Origin: Streptomyces sp. MMG1121 | GTDB lineage: Bacteria; Actinomycetota; Actinomycetes; Streptomycetales; Streptomycetaceae | NCBI RefSeq assembly: GCF_001280015.1 | Contig: NZ_LGDV01000130.1 | Coordinates: 1 to 64,000 of the forward strand | DNA: 64,000 nt | Reading direction: 5' to 3' | The notes under the pieces: model-generated | The model's database searches: none | What the model saw: the letters and a program-made list of their open reading frames with translations, nothing else | What the model was told of the DNA's origin: nothing | Shown here: piece by piece, positions 35,307 to 45,231 of the stretch | Position numbering within the stretch: position 1 is the stretch's first letter | How the letters are laid out: every line of letters starts with the position of its first letter | Position numbers and translations under genes: made by a program

Positions 35307-37118
35307 ATGGTGCACGTCCTGCGGCGCCCGGCGGCGGACGAGGCCTGCGACGGCGTCGTCGCGGCCGCGCCCGTCGTCTCGCCACGTGCGGTGTTCCGGC
35401 GGTTCTGGCCGTACACGCGCGGCGGCCGTCGCCGGCTCGTCCCCATGCTCTTCTTCAGCCTGGCCGGACCGGCGGTCGACGCCGCGGAGATCTGGCTCTT
35501 CAAGATCGTCGTGGACGGCGTGCTCGTGCCCCGCGATCTGCGGCCGTTGCTGTGGATCGCACCCGCCTATCTGGGACTGATCGTCTGCTCCGGGGTAGTG
35601 GGGTTCGCCGACGAGGTGACGTCCACCTGGATCGGCGAGCGCTTCCTGCTCTCCCTGCGCTCCGCTGTGTTCCGGCACGTCCAGGGGCTCTCGCTCGGCT
35701 TCTTCGAACGCCGACGGCTCGGGGACGTGCTGTCCCGCATCACCGGGGACGTCGACGCCGTCGAGACCTTTCTGCTCTCGGGGGTGGCGGACGCCCTCTA
35801 CTACGTCATCCAACTGGGCTTCTTCCTGGGCCTGTTGTTCTATCTGCGCTGGGACCTGACCCTGCTCGCCCTCGTCGTCGTGCCGCTGTTCTGGGCTGCC
35901 GCACGGCACTTCGCGGGGCTCCTCAAGACCGCTTCACGGGAGCGCAGACGGCGCAGCGGTTCGCTCAGCGCGGTCGCCGAGGAGGTGCTCGGCAATGTCG
36001 CCCTGGTGCAGGCGTACAACCGGCAGGGGTGGGAGCAGGCCCGGTTCGAGCGGGAGAACGTGGGCCGGTACCGGGCCGCGATGGCCTCGGTGCGCATCCG
36101 GGCCGTCTACGGGCCCGTCGTCGAGATCATCGAGGTGACCGGCGGGCTCGCGGTCATGGGCCTGGGCACCTGGAAACTGGCCCAGGGACAGCTCACGCTG
36201 GGCGGGCTGCTGGTCTTCCTGGCGCTGATCGGCAAGCTCTACGGCCCGGTCCACGGCCTGTCCGGGCTGGGCACCACCTTCTACGCGGCCGCCGCCTCGG
36301 CGGAGCGGATCATCGAGTTGCTGGACCAGCGCCCACAGGTCGTGGAGGTGCCGGGCGCCCGACGGACCGGCCGCGCGCGGGGCGAGGTCGAGTACGACGG
36401 CGTCTGGTTCCGCTATCCGGGGGCCACCTCGTGGGCGCTGTCGGACGTGTCCTTCCACGTCGATCCGGGCGAGACGCTGGCGCTGGTCGGGGCCAGCGGG
36501 GCGGGCAAGTCCACGCTCGCCAAACTCCAGTTGCGCTTCTACGACCCCGACCGGGGAACGGTCCGGCTCGACGGGACCGATCTGCGGCAACTGCGCGTGT
36601 CCGACGCGCGGGAGAGCGTCGCGGTGGTGCTCCAGGAGACGCTCGTCTTCCACGGCACCGTGCGGGAGAACATCGCCTACGGCCGGCCGGGGGCGAGCGA
36701 GGCGGACATCGTCGCGGCGGCGCGCGCGGCGGACGCCCACGCGTTCATCGAGCGGCTCCCGGAGGGCTACGACACCCTGGTGGGCCAGCACGGCCGCACC
36801 CTGTCCGGCGGGCAGTGCCAGCGGCTGGCGATCGCCCGCGCGATGATCAGGGACGCGCCCGTGCTCCTGCTGGACGAGCCGACTACGGGGCTCGACGTGC
36901 GGTCGGGCCGGCGGATCATGGATCCGTTGCGCCGGCTCATGGCCGGGCGCACGACCGTGGTCATCTCGCACAACCTGCTGACCGTCCGCGACGCCACGCG
37001 GATCGTGGTGCTCGACCACGGCCGGGTCGTGGAGCACGGCGCCCACGACGACCTGCTCCGCGGCCAGGGGACGTACGCCCGGCTGCACCGGCTCAGCTCG
37101 GGCGCGGTGCTGTCATGA
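35307..37118 (+). CDS. ABC exporter (fused membrane and ATPase domains)
   Basis: The 603-residue protein has a six-span transmembrane domain (residues about 45-330) and an ATPase domain. Walker A is GASGAGKST, the Q-loop VLQETLVF, the signature LSGGQCQRLAIARAM, Walker B VLLLDEPTTGLD and the H-loop VVISHNLLTV. It is complete and in frame. It resembles type-IV exporters (MsbA/LmrA type) and has no peptidase C39 domain. It follows the His-rich peptide and overlaps the kinase remnant start by four bases. The likely cargo is the peptide or a metal-peptide complex; that is inference. Confidence 0.93.
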   Translation: MVHVLRRPAADEACDGVVAAAPVVSPRAVFRRFWPYTRGGRRRLVPMLFFSLAGPAVDAAEIWLFKIVVDGVLVPRDLRPLLWIAPAYLGLIVCSGVVGFADEVTSTWIGERFLLSLRSAVFRHVQGLSLGFFERRRLGDVLSRITGDVDAVETFLLSGVADALYYVIQLGFFLGLLFYLRWDLTLLALVVVPLFWAAARHFAGLLKTASRERRRRSGSLSAVAEEVLGNVALVQAYNRQGWEQARFERENVGRYRAAMASVRIRAVYGPVVEIIEVTGGLAVMGLGTWKLAQGQLTLGGLLVFLALIGKLYGPVHGLSGLGTTFYAAAASAERIIELLDQRPQVVEVPGARRTGRARGEVEYDGVWFRYPGATSWALSDVSFHVDPGETLALVGASGAGKSTLAKLQLRFYDPDRGTVRLDGTDLRQLRVSDARESVAVVLQETLVFHGTVRENIAYGRPGASEADIVAAARAADAHAFIERLPEGYDTLVGQHGRTLSGGQCQRLAIARAMIRDAPVLLLDEPTTGLDVRSGRRIMDPLRRLMAGRTTVVISHNLLTVRDATRIVVLDHGRVVEHGAHDDLLRGQGTYARLHRLSSGAVLS

Positions 37119-37485
37119 GCGGTCCCGCACCCCTCCCACCGGGCACGGAACCGGCGCCCGGGTACGTGATCCTGGCGCATCTGACCCGCACCGGCTGGCT
37201 GGACGTGTACGACGCGTGGAGCGGGAAGCGGGCCTGCCGGTGCGTGCTCAAGGCGGTGCGACCGGACCGGCGGGGCAGGGCGCGCCTCGGCGAGCGGCTG
37301 CTGCGGGAGGGGCAGTGGCTGCGGGGGGGGCAGTGGCTACGGGAGGGGCGGTGGCTGCGGGAGTTCAGCCATCCGCACCTGGTGCGGGGGGTTCTGCGCG
37401 CCGACCCGGCGGACCGGCCCACGGTCGCCGGCCCGGCCGCGGCGCTGGCGGCGAGCCGGACCGCTGCCCCCCTGCCGCCACCGTT
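37115..37485 (+). pseudogene. Kinase N-lobe remnant
   Basis: The ATG overlaps the exporter stop. The first 100 residues resemble the N-terminal lobe of a Ser/Thr kinase: GYVILAHLTRTGWLDVYDAW, then CRCVLKAVRPD with the ATP Lys, and FSHPHLVRGVLRADPADRP. The helical region carries an 18-base repeat expansion (37301-37363). After about 37430 homology stops and the frame runs into the anti-sigma gene on the other strand. No HRD or DFG motif exists, so the protein cannot be an active kinase. I read it as a truncated gene. Confidence 0.75.
37301..37363 (+). repeat. 18-base tandem repeat in the kinase remnant
   Basis: Three units of CTGCGGGAGGGGCAGTGG (with two or three changes in copies 2 and 3) and part of a fourth give repeated Gly-Gln/Arg-Trp-Leu-Arg. 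An intact kinase would have one such helix, so this is a slippage expansion. Confidence 0.85.
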
Positions 37486-38247
37486 TCAGGTCTCCGGCTC
37501 CACGACGTGGCCCTTCGCCAGGTGGGCCGTGGCGAGGACGGTGCCGCCGGGTGTGGCCAGCCGGGCGCCGGACAGGGTCGAGAGGTCACCGGAAGCGGCC
37601 ACGCCCCACTCGCCGTGCCCGCCGATCAGGGTGAAGTCGCCGACGCGCACGGTCGTACCGTCGGCGTGCTCCAGGAGGCAGGTGACCTTGCCGGTGTACG
37701 AGGCGTGCGGGCCGACCAGGTCGACGGACACGAAGACCCAGCCGGGGGTTCCGGGGTGGGCGTAGACCTCGCCGACGGTGGCGCCGCCGGCCGAGGTCAT
37801 GTCCCCGACCAGCATGAGTTCGGACTCGGCGGCGGGAGCGGTGGAGGCGAGGACCCCCTCGACGGCGGTGCCGATCCCCCAGCCGGCGAACCCGACGGCG
37901 ATGGCGGCCGCGGTGGCGACGCCCGCGAGCCGCAGCCGGGCCCGCCGGGCACGGCCGCGCAGGTCCCGGGACGCCCGGCCGGCGGCGCCCGCGGGAGCCT
38001 CCTGCTGCGACGCCTGCAGTGCCAGCCTGCGCGCCACCCGGGTCTCGAACCCGAGCGGTGGCTCGCTGTCCGGCAGCAGGCCGATCAGCCGGTCGCCGAC
38101 CTGGGTGAGCCGGCGGACGTACTCCCGGCAGTCCGCGCACCGGTCCAGATGGGCGAGCGCCTCGGCGCGCGCGCGGCCCTGCAGCACGCCCAGCGCCAGC
38201 TCGGCGCCGATCTCCCGCAGCTTGTCGCAGCCCGCGTCACCGGACAT
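37486..38247 (-). CDS. Anti-sigma factor with zinc finger (RskA-like)
   Basis: The 253-residue protein begins with a zf-HC2 domain (HLDRCADCREYV, a HxxxCxxC site). One membrane span lies near residues 107-130 (AGVATAAAIAVGFAGWGIG), with an outside RskA domain ending in STLSGARLATPGGTVLATAHL. It binds and inhibits the ECF sigma factor encoded just upstream, whose stop overlaps its start by 11 bases. Release by proteolysis is the usual mechanism. The stimulus is unknown. Confidence 0.93.
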   Translation of the reverse strand: MSGDAGCDKLREIGAELALGVLQGRARAEALAHLDRCADCREYVRRLTQVGDRLIGLLPDSEPPLGFETRVARRLALQASQQEAPAGAAGRASRDLRGRARRARLRLAGVATAAAIAVGFAGWGIGTAVEGVLASTAPAAESELMLVGDMTSAGGATVGEVYAHPGTPGWVFVSVDLVGPHASYTGKVTCLLEHADGTTVRVGDFTLIGGHGEWGVAASGDLSTLSGARLATPGGTVLATAHLAKGHVVEPET

Positions 38248-38893
38248 GGTCGCCCCGCTTCCCGGACGCGAGCGCGGCGCGCAGTTTCGCCATGGCGGCC
38301 CTGATCCGTGTCTTGGCGGTGCCCAGCGGGATCCGCTCGGCGTCGGCGATCTGCTGGGCCGTCATTCCGTAGATGCCGGCCATCACCAGGGCCCGGGCCT
38401 GTTCCCGGGGCAGCCGCGCCACGGCGGCCCGCAGCTGGGCGGAGGTCTCGTCGGCCAGCGCCCACTGCTCGGGAGTCTCGGTGACGGCACCGATGAGAGC
38501 GTCCAGGTCCTCGGGGGCCATCGGCTCGGTACGCCGTGCCCGGACGGCGTCGACGGCGAGGTTGTGCGCGATGGTCGTCAGCCAGGTGGTGACCGAGCCG
38601 CGGCGCGAGTCGTAGATCTGGGCATGACGCCACGCGCGCTCGAACGTCAACTGGGCGACGTCCTCGGCGAGTTGCTCATCCCCGGTGATGGCCATGGCGA
38701 CCCCGAAGACCCGATGCTGGAACCTTCTTACGAAGATGACCGCGAGTTCCGGATCGCCGGCGGCCAGCCCGGACAGCAGTGCTTCGTCCGGGAGGCGGCC
38801 CACGGGGAACCGAAAACCCGACACACCTCTGTATACGGTCGACGGCCGCCAGGAGATTGCCCGCCCCCCTGCCCGCCCGTCGCGGAAGATCAC
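38237..38893 (-). CDS. ECF-type RNA polymerase sigma factor
   Basis: Region 2 shows HRVFGVAMAITGDEQLAEDVAQLTFERAWRHAQIYDSRRGSVTTWLTTIAHNLAVD, and region 4 LPREQARALVMAGIYGMTAQQIADAERIPLGTAKTRIRAAM. The RskA partner suggests the SigK/ECF19-like group. The ATG at 38893 follows GGAG at 12 bases; a GTG at 38803 (VGRLPDEALLS) is an equally likely start, as family proteins begin near there. The first 30 residues look unstructured. Confidence 0.92.
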   Translation of the reverse strand: MIFRDGRAGGRAISWRPSTVYRGVSGFRFPVGRLPDEALLSGLAAGDPELAVIFVRRFQHRVFGVAMAITGDEQLAEDVAQLTFERAWRHAQIYDSRRGSVTTWLTTIAHNLAVDAVRARRTEPMAPEDLDALIGAVTETPEQWALADETSAQLRAAVARLPREQARALVMAGIYGMTAQQIADAERIPLGTAKTRIRAAMAKLRAALASGKRGDHVR

Positions 38894-38934
38894 ATTCCCA
38901 TTCTCCGCCGACGGGTGGGGCGCCGCATGCGGGC

Positions 38935-39477
38935 TCAGTGCCCGTTCTGTGCCAGTCGCAGCATGTGGTCCGCCAGCGCCTGACCACCGGTCGGATTCCT
39001 GCTGATCAGCATCAGGGTGTCGTCACCGGCGATGGTGCCCAGGATGTCGTGCAGTTCGGCCTGGTCGATGGCCGAGGCCAGGAACTGGGCCGCGCCCGGC
39101 GGGGTGCGCAGGACCACGAGGTTGGCCGAGGCCTCGGCGGAGATCAGCAGCTCCTGGGACAGGCGCCGCATCCGCTCCTCCTTCGCCGACCCGCCCAGCG
39201 GCGCGCGGGGCGTGCGGAAACCGCCCTCGCTCGGTACCGCGTAGATCAGGTCGCCGTCGGTGTTGCGGATCTTCACCGCGTTCAGCTCGTCGAGGTCCCG
39301 GGAGAGCGTCGCCTGGGTGACGCTCAGCCCGTCGTCGGCGAGCAGCTTGGCCAGCTGGCTCTGCGACCGCACCGGCTGCCGGTTGAGGATGTCCACGATC
39401 CGGCGGTGCCGTGCGGTGCGGGTCTGCGGTACGGCGGGCCCGGCACCCGCCTGCTCGTGGTCCTGCGCCTCGCTCAT
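38935..39477 (-). CDS. argR: Arginine repressor
   Basis: ArgR is the arginine-sensing repressor and the last gene of argCJBDR. The N-terminal winged helix contains [46 protein letters not shown], with the classic [11 protein letters not shown] recognition helix. The C-terminal domain for arginine binding and hexamer formation has [12 protein letters not shown]. At 180 residues it is longer than enteric ArgR (156) by an N-terminal extension. The start lies eight bases from the argD stop. Likely targets are the argGH and argC promoters in this window. Confidence 0.96.
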   Translation of the reverse strand: MSEAQDHEQAGAGPAVPQTRTARHRRIVDILNRQPVRSQSQLAKLLADDGLSVTQATLSRDLDELNAVKIRNTDGDLIYAVPSEGGFRTPRAPLGGSAKEERMRRLSQELLISAEASANLVVLRTPPGAAQFLASAIDQAELHDILGTIAGDDTLMLISRNPTGGQALADHMLRLAQNGH

Positions 39478-39484
39478 CGTCGTC

Positions 39485-40720
39485 TCATTCCCCGGATCGT
39501 CCTTCCCCATCGTCCCCGTTCACCGGGACCGCTGCGTCGAGGATGCCGGGCAGTGCCCCCAGCAGCGCACTCGCCTCGTCGTCGCGGAGGTTCAACGGCG
39601 GCATGAGCCGTACGACGTCGGGGGCGGGCGCGTTCACCAGGAACCCGGCCTCCTGGGCCGCCTGCTGCACCTGCGCCGCGCGTGGCCCGGTGAGCACGAT
39701 ACCCAGCAGCAGGCCGGCGCCCCGGACGTGGTCGATCAACGGGTGGCCCAGCGCCTCGATTCCGTCGCGCAGCGCGGCGCTCTGCCGCTTGACGTTCGCC
39801 AGCAGGCCCTCGTCCGCGATGGTGTCGAGCACCGCGAGCCCGGCGGCGCAGGCGACCGGGTTGCCGCCGAAGGTCGTGCCGTGGTGGCCGGGCCCGAGCA
39901 GGTCCGCGGCCCGGCCGAAGGCCACGGTGGCGCCGAGCGGCAGTCCGCCGCCGAGCTGCTTGGCGAGGGTGACGACGTCGGGCAGCACACCCTCGTGGGC
40001 CTGGTACTCGAACCAGGTGCCGGTGCGGCCGACGCCGGTCTGCACCTCGTCGAGGACGAGCAGGGCACCGGTGGCGGCGGTGATCGCGCGGGCGGCCTTG
40101 AGATAGCCGGGCGGGGGCACGACCACGCCGTTCTCGCCCTGGATCGGCTCGATGATCACCAGGGCGGTCTCCTCGGTGACCGCGGCGGCGAGCGCCTGGG
40201 AGTCGCCGTAGGGGACGTGGGTGACGTCGCCGGGCAGCGGCCGGAAGGGATCCTGCTTGGCGGGCTGGCCGGTGAGTGCGAGGGCGCCCATCGTGCGGCC
40301 GTGGAAACCGCCGTGGGTGGCGACCACGTGGGTCCGCCCGGTGAGCCGGCCGATCTTGAAGGCGGCCTCGTTGGCCTCGGCACCGGAGTTGCAGAAGAAG
40401 ACCCTGCCGTCGCGGCCGAAGAGCTGCAGGAGCCGTTCGGCGAGGGCGACGGTGGGCTCGGCCATGAAGAAGTTGGAGATGTGGCCGAGCGCGGCGATCT
40501 GCCGGCTCACGGCCTCGACGATCGCCGGGTGGGCGTGGCCGAGGGCGTTGGTGGCGATGCCTCCGACGAAGTCGAGGTAGGCGCGGCCCTCGGCGTCCCA
40601 CACCGTCAGGCCCGCGCCGCGTACGAGGGGCAGCCGCGGGGTGCCGTAGTTGTTCATGAGCGCGCCCTGCCAGCGCGCGGTCAGCGCGTCGTTGCCCGTG
40701 TCGGCCGTGTTGCCCGTCAT
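39485..40720 (-). CDS. argD: Acetylornithine aminotransferase
   Basis: This PLP enzyme makes N-acetylornithine from N-acetylglutamate semialdehyde. Class-III aminotransferase motifs are clear: [47 protein letters not shown] and the cofactor Lys in [14 protein letters not shown]. The 411 residues are normal. Its ATG overlaps the argB stop by four bases. Confidence 0.96.
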   Translation of the reverse strand: MTGNTADTGNDALTARWQGALMNNYGTPRLPLVRGAGLTVWDAEGRAYLDFVGGIATNALGHAHPAIVEAVSRQIAALGHISNFFMAEPTVALAERLLQLFGRDGRVFFCNSGAEANEAAFKIGRLTGRTHVVATHGGFHGRTMGALALTGQPAKQDPFRPLPGDVTHVPYGDSQALAAAVTEETALVIIEPIQGENGVVVPPPGYLKAARAITAATGALLVLDEVQTGVGRTGTWFEYQAHEGVLPDVVTLAKQLGGGLPLGATVAFGRAADLLGPGHHGTTFGGNPVACAAGLAVLDTIADEGLLANVKRQSAALRDGIEALGHPLIDHVRGAGLLLGIVLTGPRAAQVQQAAQEAGFLVNAPAPDVVRLMPPLNLRDDEASALLGALPGILDAAVPVNGDDGEGRSGE

Positions 40721-41621
40721 GACTGCTCCCCCTCGGCTCCGTCGGGCACGACCATCGTGCCGATGCCCTCGTCGGTGAAGATCTCCAGCAGGATCGAGTG
40801 CTGGACCCGGCCGTCGATGACGCGTGCGGTGTTCACGCCGTTGCGTACGGCGTGCAGGCAGCCCTCCATCTTCGGCACCATGCCGGAGCTCAACTCCGGC
40901 AGCAGCTTCTCCAGTTGGGAAGCGGTGAGGCGGCTGATCACCTCGTCGGAGTTCGGCCAGTCCTCGTAGAGTCCCTCGACGTCGGTGAGGACCATGAGGG
41001 TTTCGGCGCCCAGTGCAGCAGCGAGTGCCGCAGCCGCCGTATCAGCATTGACGTTGTAGACATGTCCGTCGTCCTGGCTCCGGGCGATCGAGGAGACGAC
41101 CGGGATACGGCCGTCGGCGAGCAGCGCCTCGATCGCGCCCGTGTCGATCGCGGTGATCTCGCCGACCCGGCCGATGTCGACCAGCTCGCCGTCGATCTCG
41201 GGCGTGTGCTTGGTGGCGGTGATGGTGTGCGCGTCCTCGCCGGTCAGGCCGACGGCGAGCGGACCGTGCTGGTTGAGCAGGCCGACCAGCTCGCGCTGCA
41301 CCTGGCCCGCGAGCACCATCCGTACGACGTCCATCGCGTCCTCGGTGGTGACCCGCAGGCCCGCCTTGAACTCGCTGACGATGCCGTGCCGGTCGAGGGC
41401 GGCGCTGATCTGCGGGCCGCCGCCGTGCACGACGACGGGCTTGAGGCCGGCCTGCCGCAGGAAGACGACGTCCTGGGCGAAGGCGGCCTTCAGCTCCTCG
41501 TTCACCATGGCGTTGCCGCCGAACTTGATGACGACGGTCCTGCCGTTGTGCCGGGTCAGCCAGGGCAGCGCCTCGATGAGGATCTGGGCCTTGGGCAGCG
41601 CGGTGTGTTTACGCGTGGAGG

Positions 41622-41625
<4 letters not shown>
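40717..41625 (-). CDS. argB: Acetylglutamate kinase
   Basis: ArgB phosphorylates N-acetylglutamate and is the feedback-inhibited step in many bacteria. It shows [61 protein letters not shown] and [14 protein letters not shown]. The ATG at 41625 overlaps the argJ stop by four bases. An N-terminal helix of 25 residues precedes the catalytic core, as in the arginine-sensitive type, so feedback inhibition by arginine is likely. Confidence 0.96.
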
Positions 41626-43875
<2,250 letters not shown>

Positions 43876-43890
43876 CGGCTATGCGGTCGG

Positions 43891-44262
43891 CTAGGCGATC
43901 GACTTGGGGAGCATCACCCAGCGGGACACGACGAAGGTGACCGGGATCGCCGCCGCCGAGGCGAGCAGCGGGGCGAACCGGCTGCCCGCGTGCAGGACGT
44001 CCACGATCACGTAGACACCGAGGGTGGTGATCAGGAAGTTAGTGACGTTCGTCAGCGGGAACAATGCGAATTTCCGCCACGTGGGGCGGATCCGGTAGGT
44101 GAATCGGGCGTTGAGGAAAAAGGAGCCGATCATGCTGAGCGAAAAAGCCAGGACATGCGCGGCCAGGTAGGGCAGCCATATGAGGAACAACAGATAGAGG
44201 CAGTAATACGTGGCCGTGTTGAGCACACCGACCACGGCAAAGGTAATGATCTGTCGCTTCAA
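43891..44262 (-). CDS. GtrA-like flippase
   Basis: This 123-residue protein has four spans and the family pattern FAVVGVLNTATYYCLYLLF ... FLLNARFT-like FFLNARFTYRI. GtrA/GtcA proteins are thought to flip undecaprenyl-phosphate sugars across the membrane. The start is a TTG that overlaps the GT2 stop by four bases. It is the last gene of a YfhO-GT2-GtrA operon. The gene continues almost to the argC promoter. Confidence 0.88.
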   Translation of the reverse strand: MKRQIITFAVVGVLNTATYYCLYLLFLIWLPYLAAHVLAFSLSMIGSFFLNARFTYRIRPTWRKFALFPLTNVTNFLITTLGVYVIVDVLHAGSRFAPLLASAAAIPVTFVVSRWVMLPKSIA

Positions 44263-45209
44263 GGAATGAGGTCTTTCGTCCGTTCCACGTTGGTCGCCTT
44301 CACCAGGAAGTGCGGGCGGCCCTTCACCTCGTAGTAGATGCGGCCGGTGTACTCCCCGATGACTCCCAGCATGACCATCTGCACGCCCGCCAGGGCCGTG
44401 ACGGCGGTGATGATCGTCACATATCCGGGCGTCTGCACCCCGTGGACGAGCGCGGCGCCCACGATCCAGGCCGTGTAGAGGCCGGCGCACAGGAGCAGGC
44501 CCATGCCGAGCCAGAGGGCGGCCCGCAGCGGACGGTTGTTGAACGACAGCAGTCCGTCGAGGCCGTAGTTGAGCAGGCCGCGGAAGGACCAGGAGCTGCT
44601 GCCGGCCTCGCGGGCCGCGTTCTCGTACTCGAAGGTGACGCTCGGGAAGCCGACCCAGGCGAACAGGCCCTTGGAGAAGCGGTTGTACTCGGTGAGGTCC
44701 AGGACGGCGTCCACCACACGGCGCGACAGCAGCCGGAAGTCGCCGACCCCGTCGATGAGTTCGACGTCGACGACGCGGTTGACGAGCCGGTAGTAGAGGC
44801 GGGCGGCGAAGGTGCGGACGAGGCGGTCGCCGGTGCGGGTGCGCTGGGCGATGACCTGGTCGTGGCCCTGTTCGCGCAGTTCCACCATCCGTTGGATCAG
44901 CTCCGGCGGGTGCTGGAGGTCGGCGTCCATGACGATCAACGCATCGCCGGAGGCGTTGCGCAGACCGGCGAGCAGGGCCGCCTCCTTCCCGAAGTTGCGG
45001 CTGAAGGACACGTAGCGCACCCGGGGGTCGAGGGTCGCGAGGCGTTCAAGGACGGCGAGCGTACGGTCGCGGCTGCCGTCGTCGACGTAGACGAACTCCA
45101 TGTCGTGGCCGAGCGGGAGCAGCTCGTCCGCGATCTTCTGGACCTCCTCGTGGAAGCGTTCGAGGACGTCTTCCTCGTTGTAGCAGGGTGCGACGATCGA
45201 TATCAGCAT
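44259..45209 (-). CDS. Family 2 glycosyltransferase (GtrB/CsbB-like, polyprenyl phosphate)
   Basis: The 316-residue enzyme starts with the GT2 fold (ISIVAPCYNEEDVLERFHEEV), has the metal-binding VMDADLQHPPELIQRM and the base region YNRFSKGLFAWVGF. Two C-terminal membrane spans (LWLGMGLLLCAGLYTAWIVG, VTALAGVQMVMLGVIG) mark the DPM-synthase-like group that puts one sugar on undecaprenyl phosphate. With GtrA and YfhO it forms a complete sugar-transfer set. Confidence 0.93.
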   Translation of the reverse strand: MLISIVAPCYNEEDVLERFHEEVQKIADELLPLGHDMEFVYVDDGSRDRTLAVLERLATLDPRVRYVSFSRNFGKEAALLAGLRNASGDALIVMDADLQHPPELIQRMVELREQGHDQVIAQRTRTGDRLVRTFAARLYYRLVNRVVDVELIDGVGDFRLLSRRVVDAVLDLTEYNRFSKGLFAWVGFPSVTFEYENAAREAGSSSWSFRGLLNYGLDGLLSFNNRPLRAALWLGMGLLLCAGLYTAWIVGAALVHGVQTPGYVTIITAVTALAGVQMVMLGVIGEYTGRIYYEVKGRPHFLVKATNVERTKDLIP

Positions 45210-45231
45210 GGTGGTTCCCCCAGGGGCGCGG

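Noticed and set aside
37430..37765. Continuation of the kinase frame to 37765
   Set aside because: The frame is open but lies over the C-terminus of the anti-sigma gene on the other strand and has no kinase motifs.
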